DNA of 64,000 nt from Guyparkeria sp016278265. Lineage in GTDB: Bacteria; Pseudomonadota; Gammaproteobacteria; Halothiobacillales; Halothiobacillaceae. The position numbers and the translations under genes are program-made. The stretch lies in the NCBI RefSeq assembly GCF_044582145.1, contig NZ_JBDODO010000001.1. One strand, written 5' to 3'. Of the stretch, positions 8,463 through 17,289 are shown one piece after another (positions within the stretch are counted from its first letter, which is position 1; every line of letters starts with the position of its first letter). A model generated the notes under the pieces. It did no database searches and had not been told where the DNA came from. It worked only from the letters and a program-made list of their open reading frames with translations.

Positions 8463-10628
8463 CTACCGAAACGCCACGGCATTGCGCCCCTGGCGCTTGG
8501 CGTTGTAGAGGGCGTCGTCGGCGCGCTTGATCAGGGTGTCGGGGTTGTCTCCGCGCCGGTAGACGCTCGCGCCGATACTGGTGGTGACTCGCTCGACGTC
8601 ACGGAAGGTCGTTGCCTCGATGGCGGTGCGCAGCTTTTCGGCCAGCGTGAGGAGGGTCGCCTTGTCGGCATGCGGGGCGATGATGAGGAATTCCTCGCCG
8701 CCCCAGCGTCCGAGGATGTCGGTCTGGCGGCAGTTGCGGCGCAGCACGTCGACGAACTCGCGCAGGACGGCGTCGCCAGCGCGGTGACCGAAGCGGTCGT
8801 TGATGGCCTTGAAGTGGTCGATGTCGAGGATGATCACGCCGAAGGCATCGCCGTAGCGGTCGGCCTTGCGCGTCTCTTCCCCGAGAACCTGGTCGAGCCG
8901 GTGCCGGTTGTATACCCCGGTGAGCTTGTCGGTGACGGCCAGCCGCTCGGCCTGCTCGTAGGCGGCTTCGAGCTGGCGCTTGAGGTTGGCCTGCCTCCAG
9001 TAGATCAGGCCGCCCAGGAGGATCAGCAGCACGAACACCGCGCTGACCTGCCAGAGCAGGGTGTAGTCGACCCGCTGGTCGTAGCGGATGGATATCCACT
9101 TGTTGTGGATGTCCTGGCGTTGTTCCTCGGTGAGGCTGGCGACGGCCTTCTGCATGATGCCGTGCAGGATTGGCCGATCCTCGCGCACGGCCACGCCCAT
9201 GTCCCAGGACTTGCCGGTATCGCCGGTGATGCGCAGCTCGCCGCTGTATTCGGTCTGCAGCTTGTAGCCGATGGTGGCGAGCGTGCCGATGTAGCCGAAG
9301 ACCTCGCCGCTTCTCACCATCGCCAGGCCGGCGTCGATGTCGGTCACCTCGACCAGGTCGAGGTCGGGGTAGTCCTCGCGCAGCAGCTCGGCGAAGGCGT
9401 ACAGCGCCGGGATGGCGATGGTCCGCCCTTTCAGGTCATCCAGCCCGTTGATGAAGGCGACGTCGGCCTTGGTGGCGATGACCAGCGGGGTCTCGATGTA
9501 GCTGTCGGTGAACTCGGCGTAGGTCTCGCGTTCCGGGGTGCGCATGGCCAGGCTGAACAGATCGCAGTCGCCCGCCTTGAGATGCTCGACCGATTCGGAC
9601 CAGGTCTCGACCGGCAGGGGGCGGAAATCGATGCCCAGGGCGTGTTCGAACAGGGCGAAGTAGTCGGCGCTGATGCCGTCGTGCTGGCCGTTTTCGTCGA
9701 AGCGTTCGAAGGGCATCCAGTTCGGGTCGATGCAGATGTCGATGTGGGCTGCCTCGTCGAGGTAGGTGCGTTCCGCGTCGGTCAGTCGGATGAGCGCTGG
9801 CAGGTCCTTGCGTGCCCCCTCGCTGCGCACGCCGAGCCAGCGTCCGGTCAGGGTGCTCCACTCGGCCGGGGTGATGGCGTCCAGGCCCTTCTGCATGATC
9901 GAGCGCAGCTCGGGCTTGTCCGGCGTGATGCCGAAGCGCAGGTCTTCATCGCTCACGCCGGGCAGCGACAGCTCGCCGGCGATGCGGATGTTGGTATAAA
10001 CCCGGCGCTTGATGATCTCGTTGATATTGGTGAGGTTTTGCACCAGCGCGTCGATCTCGCCCAGCACCAGCGCGCGAGTCATTTCCTGGTAGGTGTCGTA
10101 GCGTCGCAGGTCCATCCCGCCGGCGGCCTCCAGGTCGTCCACGTAGAAGATGTCCTCGATCATCCCGACCCGGTGCCCGGCAAGGTCCTCGATGCCCGAG
10201 TAGTCGCCGAAATCGTCGCGGACGAAGACGAAGATCGGCAGCTCGTAGTACGGCTCGGTGAAGAGCGTGAAGGCGGTGCGATCCTCGTCGTAGGAGATGC
10301 TGGAGATCACGTCGACCTCGCCCTCGCGGAAGCGACGCAACGAGTCGCCCCAGGTGCCGAAGGTCTTCTCGAAGGTGAGCCCGGTCTTGCTGGCGATCAG
10401 GTGCAGGACGTCGTGTTCGAAGCCGTTGCCCGATCCGTCACCGACGACGGTGAACGGCGGGTGCTCGACCATCATGGCGATGCGGACGGCTCGGTGCTCT
10501 TCGAGGAAGGCCTTTTCGTCGGCGCTGAGGGTCACCGCCGGTGCGCCCTGGGTCATCGCGGCTTGGGCGATCACGGGGGCGATCAGCAGGAACCAGGTCC
10601 CGAGTAAAGAAAGGCAGCGTTGCTTCAT
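8463..10628 (-). CDS. Membrane diguanylate cyclase with two periplasmic solute-binding (PBPb/SBP3) domains
   Basis: The 721-residue protein starts with a signal peptide (MKQRCLSLLGTWFLLIAPVIAQA). Two tandem family-3 solute-binding domains follow: about 45-270 (VRIAMMVEHPPFTVVGDGSG) and about 290-510 (IDICIDPNWMPFERFDENGQ). One transmembrane helix follows (VSAVFVLLILLGGLIYW), then a short coiled linker and a GGDEF domain. The catalytic motif is GGEEF at 643-647, and the I-site RQTD lies at 634-637. It should couple binding of a small solute, perhaps an amino acid, to cyclic di-GMP synthesis. Such BvgS-like sensors are common, though they usually carry a kinase. It converges with the MFS gene. 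Confidence 0.88.
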   Translation of the reverse strand: MKQRCLSLLGTWFLLIAPVIAQAAMTQGAPAVTLSADEKAFLEEHRAVRIAMMVEHPPFTVVGDGSGNGFEHDVLHLIASKTGLTFEKTFGTWGDSLRRFREGEVDVISSISYDEDRTAFTLFTEPYYELPIFVFVRDDFGDYSGIEDLAGHRVGMIEDIFYVDDLEAAGGMDLRRYDTYQEMTRALVLGEIDALVQNLTNINEIIKRRVYTNIRIAGELSLPGVSDEDLRFGITPDKPELRSIMQKGLDAITPAEWSTLTGRWLGVRSEGARKDLPALIRLTDAERTYLDEAAHIDICIDPNWMPFERFDENGQHDGISADYFALFEHALGIDFRPLPVETWSESVEHLKAGDCDLFSLAMRTPERETYAEFTDSYIETPLVIATKADVAFINGLDDLKGRTIAIPALYAFAELLREDYPDLDLVEVTDIDAGLAMVRSGEVFGYIGTLATIGYKLQTEYSGELRITGDTGKSWDMGVAVREDRPILHGIMQKAVASLTEEQRQDIHNKWISIRYDQRVDYTLLWQVSAVFVLLILLGGLIYWRQANLKRQLEAAYEQAERLAVTDKLTGVYNRHRLDQVLGEETRKADRYGDAFGVIILDIDHFKAINDRFGHRAGDAVLREFVDVLRRNCRQTDILGRWGGEEFLIIAPHADKATLLTLAEKLRTAIEATTFRDVERVTTSIGASVYRRGDNPDTLIKRADDALYNAKRQGRNAVAFR

Positions 10629-10803
10629 TGCCGGCGCGTGGTTCCGTCAGTGCCAGGGGTGGGGCGTTCCGACCGTCGCGGTCGGGTAGCGTGGCCGTGC
10701 TTGCAGTCCCACCAGGGTGCCCGGTCGGTGTGGGCCGGATCGGGGTATAAGGAAAACTGTATGTCAGCGACCGGATGCGAGCAAGGCTTGGGGCCGGGCG
10801 GCG

Positions 10804-12930
10804 CTACACCTGCCCGTACTGGCCCGCCGCCCCGACCCATCGGGCGATCAGCGGATTGACCGACTCGGGGAAGCGTTCCAGCAGCTCGTCCGCCAGTTGC
10901 CCGGCTTGTTCGAGCTTGCCCTGGTCTTCCAGGAGGTTGGCGATCTTGAGCTTGGCGATGCCGGCCTGACGGGTGCCGAGCACCTCGCCGGGGCCGCGCT
11001 GTTCCAGGTCGGCCTCGGCGAGGCGGAAGCCATCCTCGGTCTCGCGCATCAGACCCAGTCGTGCCCGGGCGCGGTCGGAGAGCGGTTCCTCGAACAGCAG
11101 CACGCAGTGGCTGGCCGTCGCGCCACGGCCGACCCGGCCGCGCAGCTGGTGCAATTGGGCCAGGCCCATGCGTTCGGCGTTCTCGATGATCATCAGCGAG
11201 GCATTGGGCACGTCGACGCCCACCTCGATCACGGTGGTCGCCACCAGCAGGTGGTATTCGCCGGCCTTGAAGCGGGCCATTGCGCGCTGCTTTTCCGCCG
11301 CAGACATCCGGCCGTGGACCATGCCGATGCTCAGGTGCGGCAACTCCTCGCCCAGCATGGCGAAGGTCGACTCGGCGGCCTGCGCCTCGATCTGGCCTTC
11401 CTCGATCAGCGGGCAGACCCAGTAGGCCTGCCGACCTTCGGCACACACGCGGGCGATCCGCTCGATCACCTCGCCGCGGCGGTCGGCGCGCACCACCACG
11501 GTCGTTACCGGCGTGCGCCCCGGCGGCAGCTCGTCGATGATCGACACGTCGAGGTCCGCGAATTGCGTCATGGCCAGCGTGCGCGGGATGGGCGTGGCGG
11601 TCATGATCAGCTGGTGCGGCCGGCGTGCGCCGCCTTCTTGGCTGGCACCCTTGTCGGTCAGCGCCAGGCGCTGGTGCACGCCAAAACGGTGCTGCTCGTC
11701 GACGATCACCAGCCCCAGTTGATGGAAGGCCACCGATTCCTGGAACAGGGCATGGGTGCCGATCACGATCTGGGCGCGCCCGTCGGCCAGCTGCGCCAGC
11801 CCCTCGCGGCGGCTTGCCGCCGACTGCTGGCCGGAGAGCAGCAACACCGATAGCCCCAGCGGCTCGAACCACTGCGCGAAGTTGCGCGCATGCTGCTCGG
11901 CGAGCAGGGCGGTGGGTGCCATCAGGGCAACCTGGTAGCCCGCGTCGATCACGTCCAGTGCGGCGGCTGCGGCGACCAGGGTCTTGCCCGAGCCAACGTC
12001 GCCCTGCACCAGTCGCAGCATCGGCAGGCGCTGGGCCAGGTCCGCCTTGATCTCGCCGATCACCCGCGTCTGCGCACCGGTGGGCGTGAAACCCAGGTGC
12101 CCGAGCAGTTGATCGAACAGGTGTTCCTGCGGGGGGATGGCCGGCGCGGCGACCCGGCGGGTGACCGCGCGGCGCTGGCGCAGGGCGAGGATGTGGGTCG
12201 CCAGTTCCTCGGTGATCAGGCGCTGCAGCGCCGGCTCAGTCCGTTCGGGCACGCCGTCGTTGCGTTTGGGTAGGTGGATGCGTTGTAGCGCGCGCATCAG
12301 CGGCGGCCAGTCGCGCGCCTCGCGGATCGTGACGGGCAGCGGGTCGCGCAGGTCGCGTACGGCCACTTCCAGTGCCGCCTCGACCAGCTGGCGCAGCTTG
12401 GGCTGGGCGACGCCCTCGGTGGCCGGGTACACCGGGCGAATCTGGCCGATCTGGTTGGGCGCGACGAGTTCGGGCTGGGCCATCTCCAGGCCGTGCGGCC
12501 CGTGCTGCAATTCGCCGAACAGCAGGTAGTTCCGTCCGGCCTGGGGCGTGGGGCCGAAGCGGCCGAAGAACCAGACGGTCAGGGGCATCGGCCCCGACGG
12601 ACCCTCGCCAACGGCCTGGCAGACCAGGCGTGCCTTGCCGCGAAACAGCGGCCGCACCTCGGTGATGCGCACCTCGAACAGCGCCGCTTCATGGATGTGT
12701 TCCGGTGAAAGCGATTGCTTGGTGCCGCGGTCCTCGTAGCGCAATGGCTGGTGCCACAGGAGGTCCTCGACCGTCTCGATCTGCAGGCGAGCGAGTTTTT
12801 CGGCGACCTTCGGGCCGACGCCGGGCAGTTCCCCCACGGGTGATGAAAGCCCCGTAGGCGGCTTTCTGGCGCCCCCCGAGGTGGTGGCCCTGCTGGAGGT
12901 GCGGTTTTTTTTGGGTGCGGGGGGAGACAT
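10804..12930 (-). CDS. recG: ATP-dependent DNA helicase RecG
   Basis: RecG remodels stalled forks and Holliday junctions. The 708-residue protein has the family's order: an N-terminal helix-hairpin region (LPGVGPKVAEKLARL, 35-49), the wedge/OB domain (about 70-165), then the helicase with Walker A GDVGSGKT at 310-317, DEQH at 411-414 and MTATPIPRTLAMT. The C-terminal QLRGRVGRGATASHCVLL is the RecG/TRG-type motif VI region. The first 27 residues are basic and low-complexity (SPPAPKKNRTSSRATTSGG) and longer than in E. coli RecG. It is transcribed away from the cytochrome gene. Confidence 0.95.
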   Translation of the reverse strand: MSPPAPKKNRTSSRATTSGGARKPPTGLSSPVGELPGVGPKVAEKLARLQIETVEDLLWHQPLRYEDRGTKQSLSPEHIHEAALFEVRITEVRPLFRGKARLVCQAVGEGPSGPMPLTVWFFGRFGPTPQAGRNYLLFGELQHGPHGLEMAQPELVAPNQIGQIRPVYPATEGVAQPKLRQLVEAALEVAVRDLRDPLPVTIREARDWPPLMRALQRIHLPKRNDGVPERTEPALQRLITEELATHILALRQRRAVTRRVAAPAIPPQEHLFDQLLGHLGFTPTGAQTRVIGEIKADLAQRLPMLRLVQGDVGSGKTLVAAAAALDVIDAGYQVALMAPTALLAEQHARNFAQWFEPLGLSVLLLSGQQSAASRREGLAQLADGRAQIVIGTHALFQESVAFHQLGLVIVDEQHRFGVHQRLALTDKGASQEGGARRPHQLIMTATPIPRTLAMTQFADLDVSIIDELPPGRTPVTTVVVRADRRGEVIERIARVCAEGRQAYWVCPLIEEGQIEAQAAESTFAMLGEELPHLSIGMVHGRMSAAEKQRAMARFKAGEYHLLVATTVIEVGVDVPNASLMIIENAERMGLAQLHQLRGRVGRGATASHCVLLFEEPLSDRARARLGLMRETEDGFRLAEADLEQRGPGEVLGTRQAGIAKLKIANLLEDQGKLEQAGQLADELLERFPESVNPLIARWVGAAGQYGQV

Positions 12931-12943
12931 GCGGGCGCCGGTT

Positions 12944-12973
12944 CTGTCAAACGAGGATTTTTGCCGATATACT
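12944..12973 (+). promoter_or_regulatory. Candidate sigma-70 promoter for the triheme cytochrome
   Basis: CTGTCA at 12944-12949 and TATACT at 12968-12973 are separated by 18 bases. The predicted transcript would start about 40 bases before the GTG at 13021. The -10 box is good and the -35 box fair. Confidence 0.45.
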
Positions 12974-13020
12974 ACGCGCCGTTGCGCATGCTAAAACGAT
13001 AAAGATTCTGGAGGACTCTC

Positions 13021-14262
13021 GTGGCTCAACATACCCCTAAGGTCGATCCGATGTCGAAGCTGGTTGGCTTCCTCTCGGCGCTGGTCCTGCTGGTTGCCGT
13101 GTTCTATCTCGTGAACGCGCTCTTCAACACCGCGAGCGAGAACTCGCTCGAAGGGCAGGTGGTCGAGACGCCGGCAACCAAGGCAGCGGAAACCAAGACC
13201 GCCTCGGCAGACGAGAAGACGGGCGGTGACGAGGCGTCCTCTGACGGTTCCGGTGGTGACATCGCTGCCGGCAAGGAGAAGTACGCCTCCTGTGCCGCTT
13301 GTCACGGCACGGACGGCAAGGGTCAGGGCGGTGCCTTCCCGGTGCTGGCCGGCATCCCGGCAGACGAGGCCGAGAAGAAGTTGGCCGCTTACCGCGATGG
13401 TGATCAGGAGTACCTGAAGTCGGTTGGCCTGGGTGACCGTTACGGCACCATGGCACCGAACGCCGCCAACCTGTCTGACAGCGACATAGCTGACCTGGCC
13501 GCTTACATCGGTGACGAGTTCGGCGGCGGTGCCGGCGCTTCGGCCGACGGTGGCGACACCGACGCCAGCAGCGACAGCGCGGATGGCAACGGCGGCGGTG
13601 CAGTCGACGGTGACGTCGCGGCCGGCAAGCAGGCCTACGCCGCCTGCGCGGCTTGCCACGGTGCTGACGGCAATGGCCAGGGCGGCGCCTTCCCGGTACT
13701 GGCCGAGATGGATGCAGCTGACGTGCAGAAAAAGCTGACCGCCTACCGCGAAGGCGATCAGGATTACCTGAAATCGGTCGGCCTGGGCGATCGTTATGGC
13801 ACCATGGCGCCGAACGCGTCCAACCTCTCCGACGAGCAGATCGCCAACCTGTCGGTCTACATCGCCGACGAGTTCGGCGGCACCAATGGCGGTGGCGGCG
13901 ACGCCGGTGCCAGCGAAAGTGGTAGCGAGTCCGAGGGTAGTGATGAGGCCAAGCAGGAAGAGAAGCCGGCCGAGCCGCGCATCGTCAGCGAGTCGGTCAT
14001 CAGCCGCGGCCAAGCGATCTACTCCTCCTGCGCCATCTGCCACGGCGCCGAAGGTGAGGGCGGTGAGCTATTCAACGCGCCCAAGCTGGCCGGTACTGCC
14101 ATGGACCAGACCATCTCCCTGCTGAAGATCTACCGCAAGGGCCAGGAGATGGGTCCGAACTCCTACGCGATGATCCCGCAGGCCAAGAGCCTGACCGACG
14201 AGGACATCGAGGCCCTGGGTGCCTACATCGCGGTCATGGACGAGGAGCCGGCGGGCTCCTAA
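13021..14262 (+). CDS. Membrane-anchored triheme cytochrome c with a duplicated class I domain
   Basis: The 413-residue protein has one N-terminal transmembrane anchor (LVGFLSALVLLVAVFYLV, 14-31), then three heme c domains with CAACH at 91-95, CAACH at 209-213 and CAICH at 337-341. Likely distal Met ligands are M144, M262 (both in YGTMAPN) and M384. Domains 1 and 2 are near copies (GQGGAFPVLA, YLKSVGLGDRYGTMAPNA); domain 3 is more diverged. Long acidic Gly/Ser/Asp linkers at 45-79, 168-196 and 285-318 join them. The start is GTG with GGAGG six bases upstream. It should carry electrons in the periplasm at the membrane surface; no oxidase or other partner gene is adjacent. Confidence 0.88.
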   Translation: MAQHTPKVDPMSKLVGFLSALVLLVAVFYLVNALFNTASENSLEGQVVETPATKAAETKTASADEKTGGDEASSDGSGGDIAAGKEKYASCAACHGTDGKGQGGAFPVLAGIPADEAEKKLAAYRDGDQEYLKSVGLGDRYGTMAPNAANLSDSDIADLAAYIGDEFGGGAGASADGGDTDASSDSADGNGGGAVDGDVAAGKQAYAACAACHGADGNGQGGAFPVLAEMDAADVQKKLTAYREGDQDYLKSVGLGDRYGTMAPNASNLSDEQIANLSVYIADEFGGTNGGGGDAGASESGSESEGSDEAKQEEKPAEPRIVSESVISRGQAIYSSCAICHGAEGEGGELFNAPKLAGTAMDQTISLLKIYRKGQEMGPNSYAMIPQAKSLTDEDIEALGAYIAVMDEEPAGS

Positions 14263-14317
14263 GGGGCCTGATACCGGCAAGCCGGACCGCGCCAGCGGTC
14301 CAGGGCAACCCAAGTAG

Positions 14318-14346
14318 AACGCCGGCCCCTCGGGCCGGCGTTTTGT
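14318..14346 (+). terminator. Rho-independent terminator after the triheme cytochrome gene
   Basis: A perfect 11-bp stem (AACGCCGGCCC at 14318-14328, complement at 14332-14342) with a CTC loop is followed by TTTTGTTT. It lies 56 bases past the stop codon. Confidence 0.85.
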
Positions 14347-14469
14347 TTGTGGGGCATCGCGAACGGTCCAGGTGTCTTGGGGGCGGCGAGGTCGCTGTCC
14401 GGCCCTTCGCGGGCACGGCCCGCTGCCACCAGGTGCCGGCGGTCGCAAAGTTTTCGAAAGGGGAGCTGC

Positions 14470-15072
14470 ATGTTGTTCGAGGTCAAGGATCTGCGCGGAC
14501 CGAACGTGCCGCCGGTCTCGTTCGCGCTGGCCGCCGGCGAGGTGCTGCCGGTGCGGGGCGAGTCGGGCGTGGGCAAGAGTCAGATGCTGCGCGCGCTGGC
14601 GGATCTCTCCCCGCATGAGGGCGAGATCAGTCTGGAGGGCGTCGAGCAGCAATCCATGCAGGCGATCGACTGGCGACGTCAAGTGGCGTTGGTGCCGGCG
14701 GAGTCCGGTTGGTGGGCGGACACGGTCGCCGAGCACTTCCCGGCCCGCCCCTCCGAGGCCTGGTGGGAGCGCCTGCGCCTGCGGGCCGCCTTGTGGGAGT
14801 CGCCGGTCGAGCGGTTGTCCTCGGGGGAGCGTCAGCGGCTGGCGGTATTGCGCGCGCTCGCGCTCAAGCCGCGCGTGCTGTTGCTCGACGAGCCCACCGC
14901 GAATTTGGATCGTGACAACGCCGAGGCGATGGCGGGCCTGCTGCTCGACTACCTGCGCGATCAGGGCGCAGCCGCCGTGTGGATCAGTCACGATCCGCGC
15001 GAGATCGACGCCCACGGCGATCGCTGGCTGGAAATGACGTCCGAGGGAGGGGTGTTGCATGGATCTGTATAG
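14470..15072 (+). CDS. fetA: Iron efflux ABC transporter ATP-binding protein FetA (YbbL)
   Basis: The short 200-residue ABC ATPase has Walker A GESGVGKS (30-37), signature LSSGERQR, Walker B VLLLDEPTANLD and H-loop ISHDP. It pairs with the UPF0014 permease downstream, overlapping it by 14 bases, which identifies it as FetA, known from E. coli to export iron and aid peroxide resistance. I chose ATG 14470 because AAAGGGGAG lies just before it and the homology begins MLFEVKDLRG. The frame is open back to 14347, but that part includes the preceding terminator. Confidence 0.88.
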   Translation: MLFEVKDLRGPNVPPVSFALAAGEVLPVRGESGVGKSQMLRALADLSPHEGEISLEGVEQQSMQAIDWRRQVALVPAESGWWADTVAEHFPARPSEAWWERLRLRAALWESPVERLSSGERQRLAVLRALALKPRVLLLDEPTANLDRDNAEAMAGLLLDYLRDQGAAAVWISHDPREIDAHGDRWLEMTSEGGVLHGSV

Positions 15073-15859
15073 CCTGACGCCGGTCGACCTGATCGTGGCG
15101 GCTAGTCTGGTGCTGGCCCTCGGGGTGGTGCAGATACTGCTCGGCCTGGGCCTGTTTCGCACCCTGGCCCTGAACAGCGTGCGCATGGTGCTGCAGCTGC
15201 TGCTGGTGGGCGTGATCCTCAAGGCGGTGTTCGACGCGGCCACGCTGCCGTGGATCGTGCTGATCGCGCTGGTGATGATGGGGCTGGCCGGTTACGAGGT
15301 GGTCGCGCGGCAGAAGCGGGCCATCCGTGGCTGGCATGGCTATGGCATCGGCCTGGCGTCGATGAGCGTGACCGCACTGATCGTCACCGTGCTGGCCCTG
15401 ACGCTGATGATCGAGACCGATCCCTGGTACGAGCCGCAATACGCCATCCCGCTGCTGGGGATGATCCTCGGCAACACCATGACGGGCATCGGGTTGGCAC
15501 TGAACAACCTGACGCAGACGGCCTGGCAGACGCGCGTCGAGATCGAGGCGCGGTTGGTGCTGGGTCATTCGGTGCGTGATGCCACCGCCGAGCTGCGGTC
15601 CGATTCAATGCGCGCCGGCCTGATCCCGACGCTCAACATGCTGGCCGCCGCGGGCGTGATCAGCCTGCCGGGGATGATGACCGGCCAGATCCTCGCCGGC
15701 TCGGCGCCGATCGAGGCGGTCAAGTACCAGATCCTGATCATGTTCCTGATCACCGCGGCGACGGGTTTTGGCTCGCTGGTGGCGGTGCAACTGGGCGCGC
15801 GGCGCCTGTTTGATGCGCGCGACCGCCTGCGACTCGACCGGCTGCGCAGCGGGCGCTGA
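15059..15859 (+). CDS. fetB: Iron efflux ABC transporter permease FetB (YbbM, UPF0014)
   Basis: The 266-residue integral membrane protein has about seven hydrophobic helices. The UPF0014 family signature is clear: NSVRMVLQLLLVGVILK near the N terminus, GMILGNTMTGIGLALNNL in the middle and LPGMMTGQILAGSAPIEAVK in the C-terminal third. It forms the membrane channel of the FetAB exporter. Its ATG lies inside the end of fetA, so the two are translationally coupled. No metal regulator gene sits next to it. Confidence 0.9.
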   Translation: MDLYSLTPVDLIVAASLVLALGVVQILLGLGLFRTLALNSVRMVLQLLLVGVILKAVFDAATLPWIVLIALVMMGLAGYEVVARQKRAIRGWHGYGIGLASMSVTALIVTVLALTLMIETDPWYEPQYAIPLLGMILGNTMTGIGLALNNLTQTAWQTRVEIEARLVLGHSVRDATAELRSDSMRAGLIPTLNMLAAAGVISLPGMMTGQILAGSAPIEAVKYQILIMFLITAATGFGSLVAVQLGARRLFDARDRLRLDRLRSGR

Positions 15860-15994
15860 CAACACTCGGCGTCCCTGTGAGTGGGCTGGGCCGGGTCCGC
15901 CTGCGAATGGCCCCGGCCAGCGCGAGTCCTGGTTAGGCCCGGGCGTGGCGTGCGACTCGCCCCAACCGTGTTCCAGTGATTTGTCATCGGCCAC

Positions 15995-16024
15995 AAAAAA
16001 ACCCGGACCACCTGGTCCGGGTTT
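15995..16024 (-). terminator. Terminator between fetB and the cytochrome c gene
   Basis: A 12-bp perfect stem (15999-16010 with 16013-16024) around a two-base loop reads into a T run on the minus strand (complement of 15995-16000). It lies 22 bases past the stop of the convergent cytochrome gene. A short T-rich stretch on the plus side (GTTTGTT) means it may also stop fetAB transcripts. Confidence 0.8.
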
Positions 16025-16045
16025 GTTCGTGGCGGGCGCGGGAGC

Positions 16046-16384
16046 TTAGAGGCTCTCGATGTAGGCGCCCAGGTTCTCCATGTCGCCATCGGACAGGCCG
16101 GCGGCGTTCGGCGCCATGATGGCGAAGTTCGAGCCGCCCAGGTCGCCCATTTCCTTGAGTGCATCCTGGTTGCCGTTCTTGTAGTGGCCCAGCGCGGTGA
16201 CGATGTGGTCAGCGCCCTTGCCGGCCAGCGTCGGGAACATGCCTTGGCCTTGGGCCTTCTGGCCGTGGCAGGAAGCACAGCTTTGATCGTAAAGCTGCTT
16301 GCCAGCGGCTACGTCGGCGGCCATGGCTTGCCCGGAGGCAACGGCCAAACCGGAGGCGAATGCGATCGCGGTCAGTTTCTTCAT
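16046..16384 (-). CDS. Small periplasmic monoheme cytochrome c (class I)
   Basis: The 112-residue protein has a clear signal peptide (cleavage after GQAMA at residue 22), heme motif CASCH and a downstream FAIMAPNAAGL, whose Met is the likely sixth ligand. It resembles one domain of the triheme cytochrome at 13021-14262 and the cytochrome c4/c5-type family. It should be a soluble periplasmic electron carrier. AGGAGTT lies 6 bases before the ATG. A possible sigma-54 promoter is listed upstream. Confidence 0.88.
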   Translation of the reverse strand: MKKLTAIAFASGLAVASGQAMAADVAAGKQLYDQSCASCHGQKAQGQGMFPTLAGKGADHIVTALGHYKNGNQDALKEMGDLGGSNFAIMAPNAAGLSDGDMENLGAYIESL

Positions 16385-16452
16385 GAGGAACTCCTGATAT
16401 CTCGTGTCATTGAATTACCCGAGCTCACTCCTGCTCGGCTAGGGTGTGATAA

Positions 16453-16468
16453 AGCAGGTTCCATGCCA
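16453..16468 (-). promoter_or_regulatory. Possible sigma-54 promoter for the cytochrome c gene
   Basis: On the minus strand the sequence reads TGGCATGGAACCTGCT, with GG and GC exactly ten bases apart as required for -24/-12 elements. It differs from the consensus at two of the conserved positions. The transcript would start about 57 bases before the ATG. No enhancer site was found, so confidence is low. The rest of 16385-16620 shows no gene. Confidence 0.3.
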
Positions 16469-16620
16469 CCCCTGGCGCGGCTGGGCGTGCTTTCATAAAC
16501 AAACGTTTAGCCGAGTCCAGTTCGACTGATGACGGTGGTGGTAGTTGCATCTTGCAAATGGGCGACGTCAGGACGCAATCCGCCAGCGTGTCGGTTGGGA
16601 TTGCCCCGGGCGGGTTCGGC

Positions 16621-17289
16621 TCACCGGCCGTCGATGTAATGGTGGTCGTCGAAGGAGATCACCCAGTGTGGGCTGACCAGCGCCAGTGCCGTCATGAGCA
16701 TGCCGTTGATGACCCCTTCGGGAAAGGCGAGCAGCGGCAGGATGCGCAGGTAGTTGTTCCAGATGATGTCGATGTCATACAGCCCCAGCGCCATCACCAG
16801 CAACGCGGTGCCGCCACCGTGGACCAGCACGCCGAGCACGGCGGATAGGAACACCCCGATGAACAGGTAGATGAAGAAATTCGGCGGCAGAAAACGCTGC
16901 GAGGCGCGCGTGATGCCGTAGGTGATCGCTGCCGGCAGGGCGGCGCTCAGCAGGAACGTCCAGCCAGCAATGGCAAGCCCGTGGCCGAACACCAATGCCG
17001 AAAGAATGGCCGCGATCAGGCCGGCGACCAGGGCCAACTCCAGCCCGATGACCAGCGTCACGGTGGCCGCGCCGAGAAAGTGCAGGGTCAATCCCGGCAT
17101 CAGCGTCGCCGAGAGCGTCCACATGCCGGTCAGGAAGACGACGGCCAGGAGGACGAGGTGAACCCGCATCGGCTCGGCGCGCAGGGCCGGCCAAGGTGCG
17201 GTGCGTACCGCCCAGGCGAGGCTGCCGAGGGCCAGCAGCCAGCCGATCGCGCCAATCGGCAGGGAGACCAGATGGTTGGGTAGCTGCAT
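16621..17289 (-). CDS. CbiM-like energy-coupling-factor permease (orphan)
   Basis: The 222-residue membrane protein has six or more helices and the CbiM/NikM C-terminal signature LLAFPEGVINGMLMTALALV. CbiM proteins are the substrate-binding membrane part of ECF cobalt/nickel importers and normally begin with a Met-His motif (MHIxEGxL) that binds the metal. Here the N terminus is MQLPNHLVSLPIGAIG, without that His at position 2. No cbiN, cbiQ or cbiO is nearby. So the family is clear but cobalt or nickel uptake should not be assumed. GAGGTGAT lies just before the ATG. Confidence 0.75.
   Translation of the reverse strand: MQLPNHLVSLPIGAIGWLLALGSLAWAVRTAPWPALRAEPMRVHLVLLAVVFLTGMWTLSATLMPGLTLHFLGAATVTLVIGLELALVAGLIAAILSALVFGHGLAIAGWTFLLSAALPAAITYGITRASQRFLPPNFFIYLFIGVFLSAVLGVLVHGGGTALLVMALGLYDIDIIWNNYLRILPLLAFPEGVINGMLMTALALVSPHWVISFDDHHYIDGR

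Noticed and set aside
8427..10607. Plus-strand frame of 726 codons opposite the SBP-GGDEF gene
   Set aside because: Shadow of a clearly recognisable minus-strand gene; no motif of its own.
10629..10803. Promoter for the SBP-GGDEF gene (CTGACA with TATACC on the minus strand)
   Set aside because: The spacing is only about 12 bases, too short for a sigma-70 promoter.
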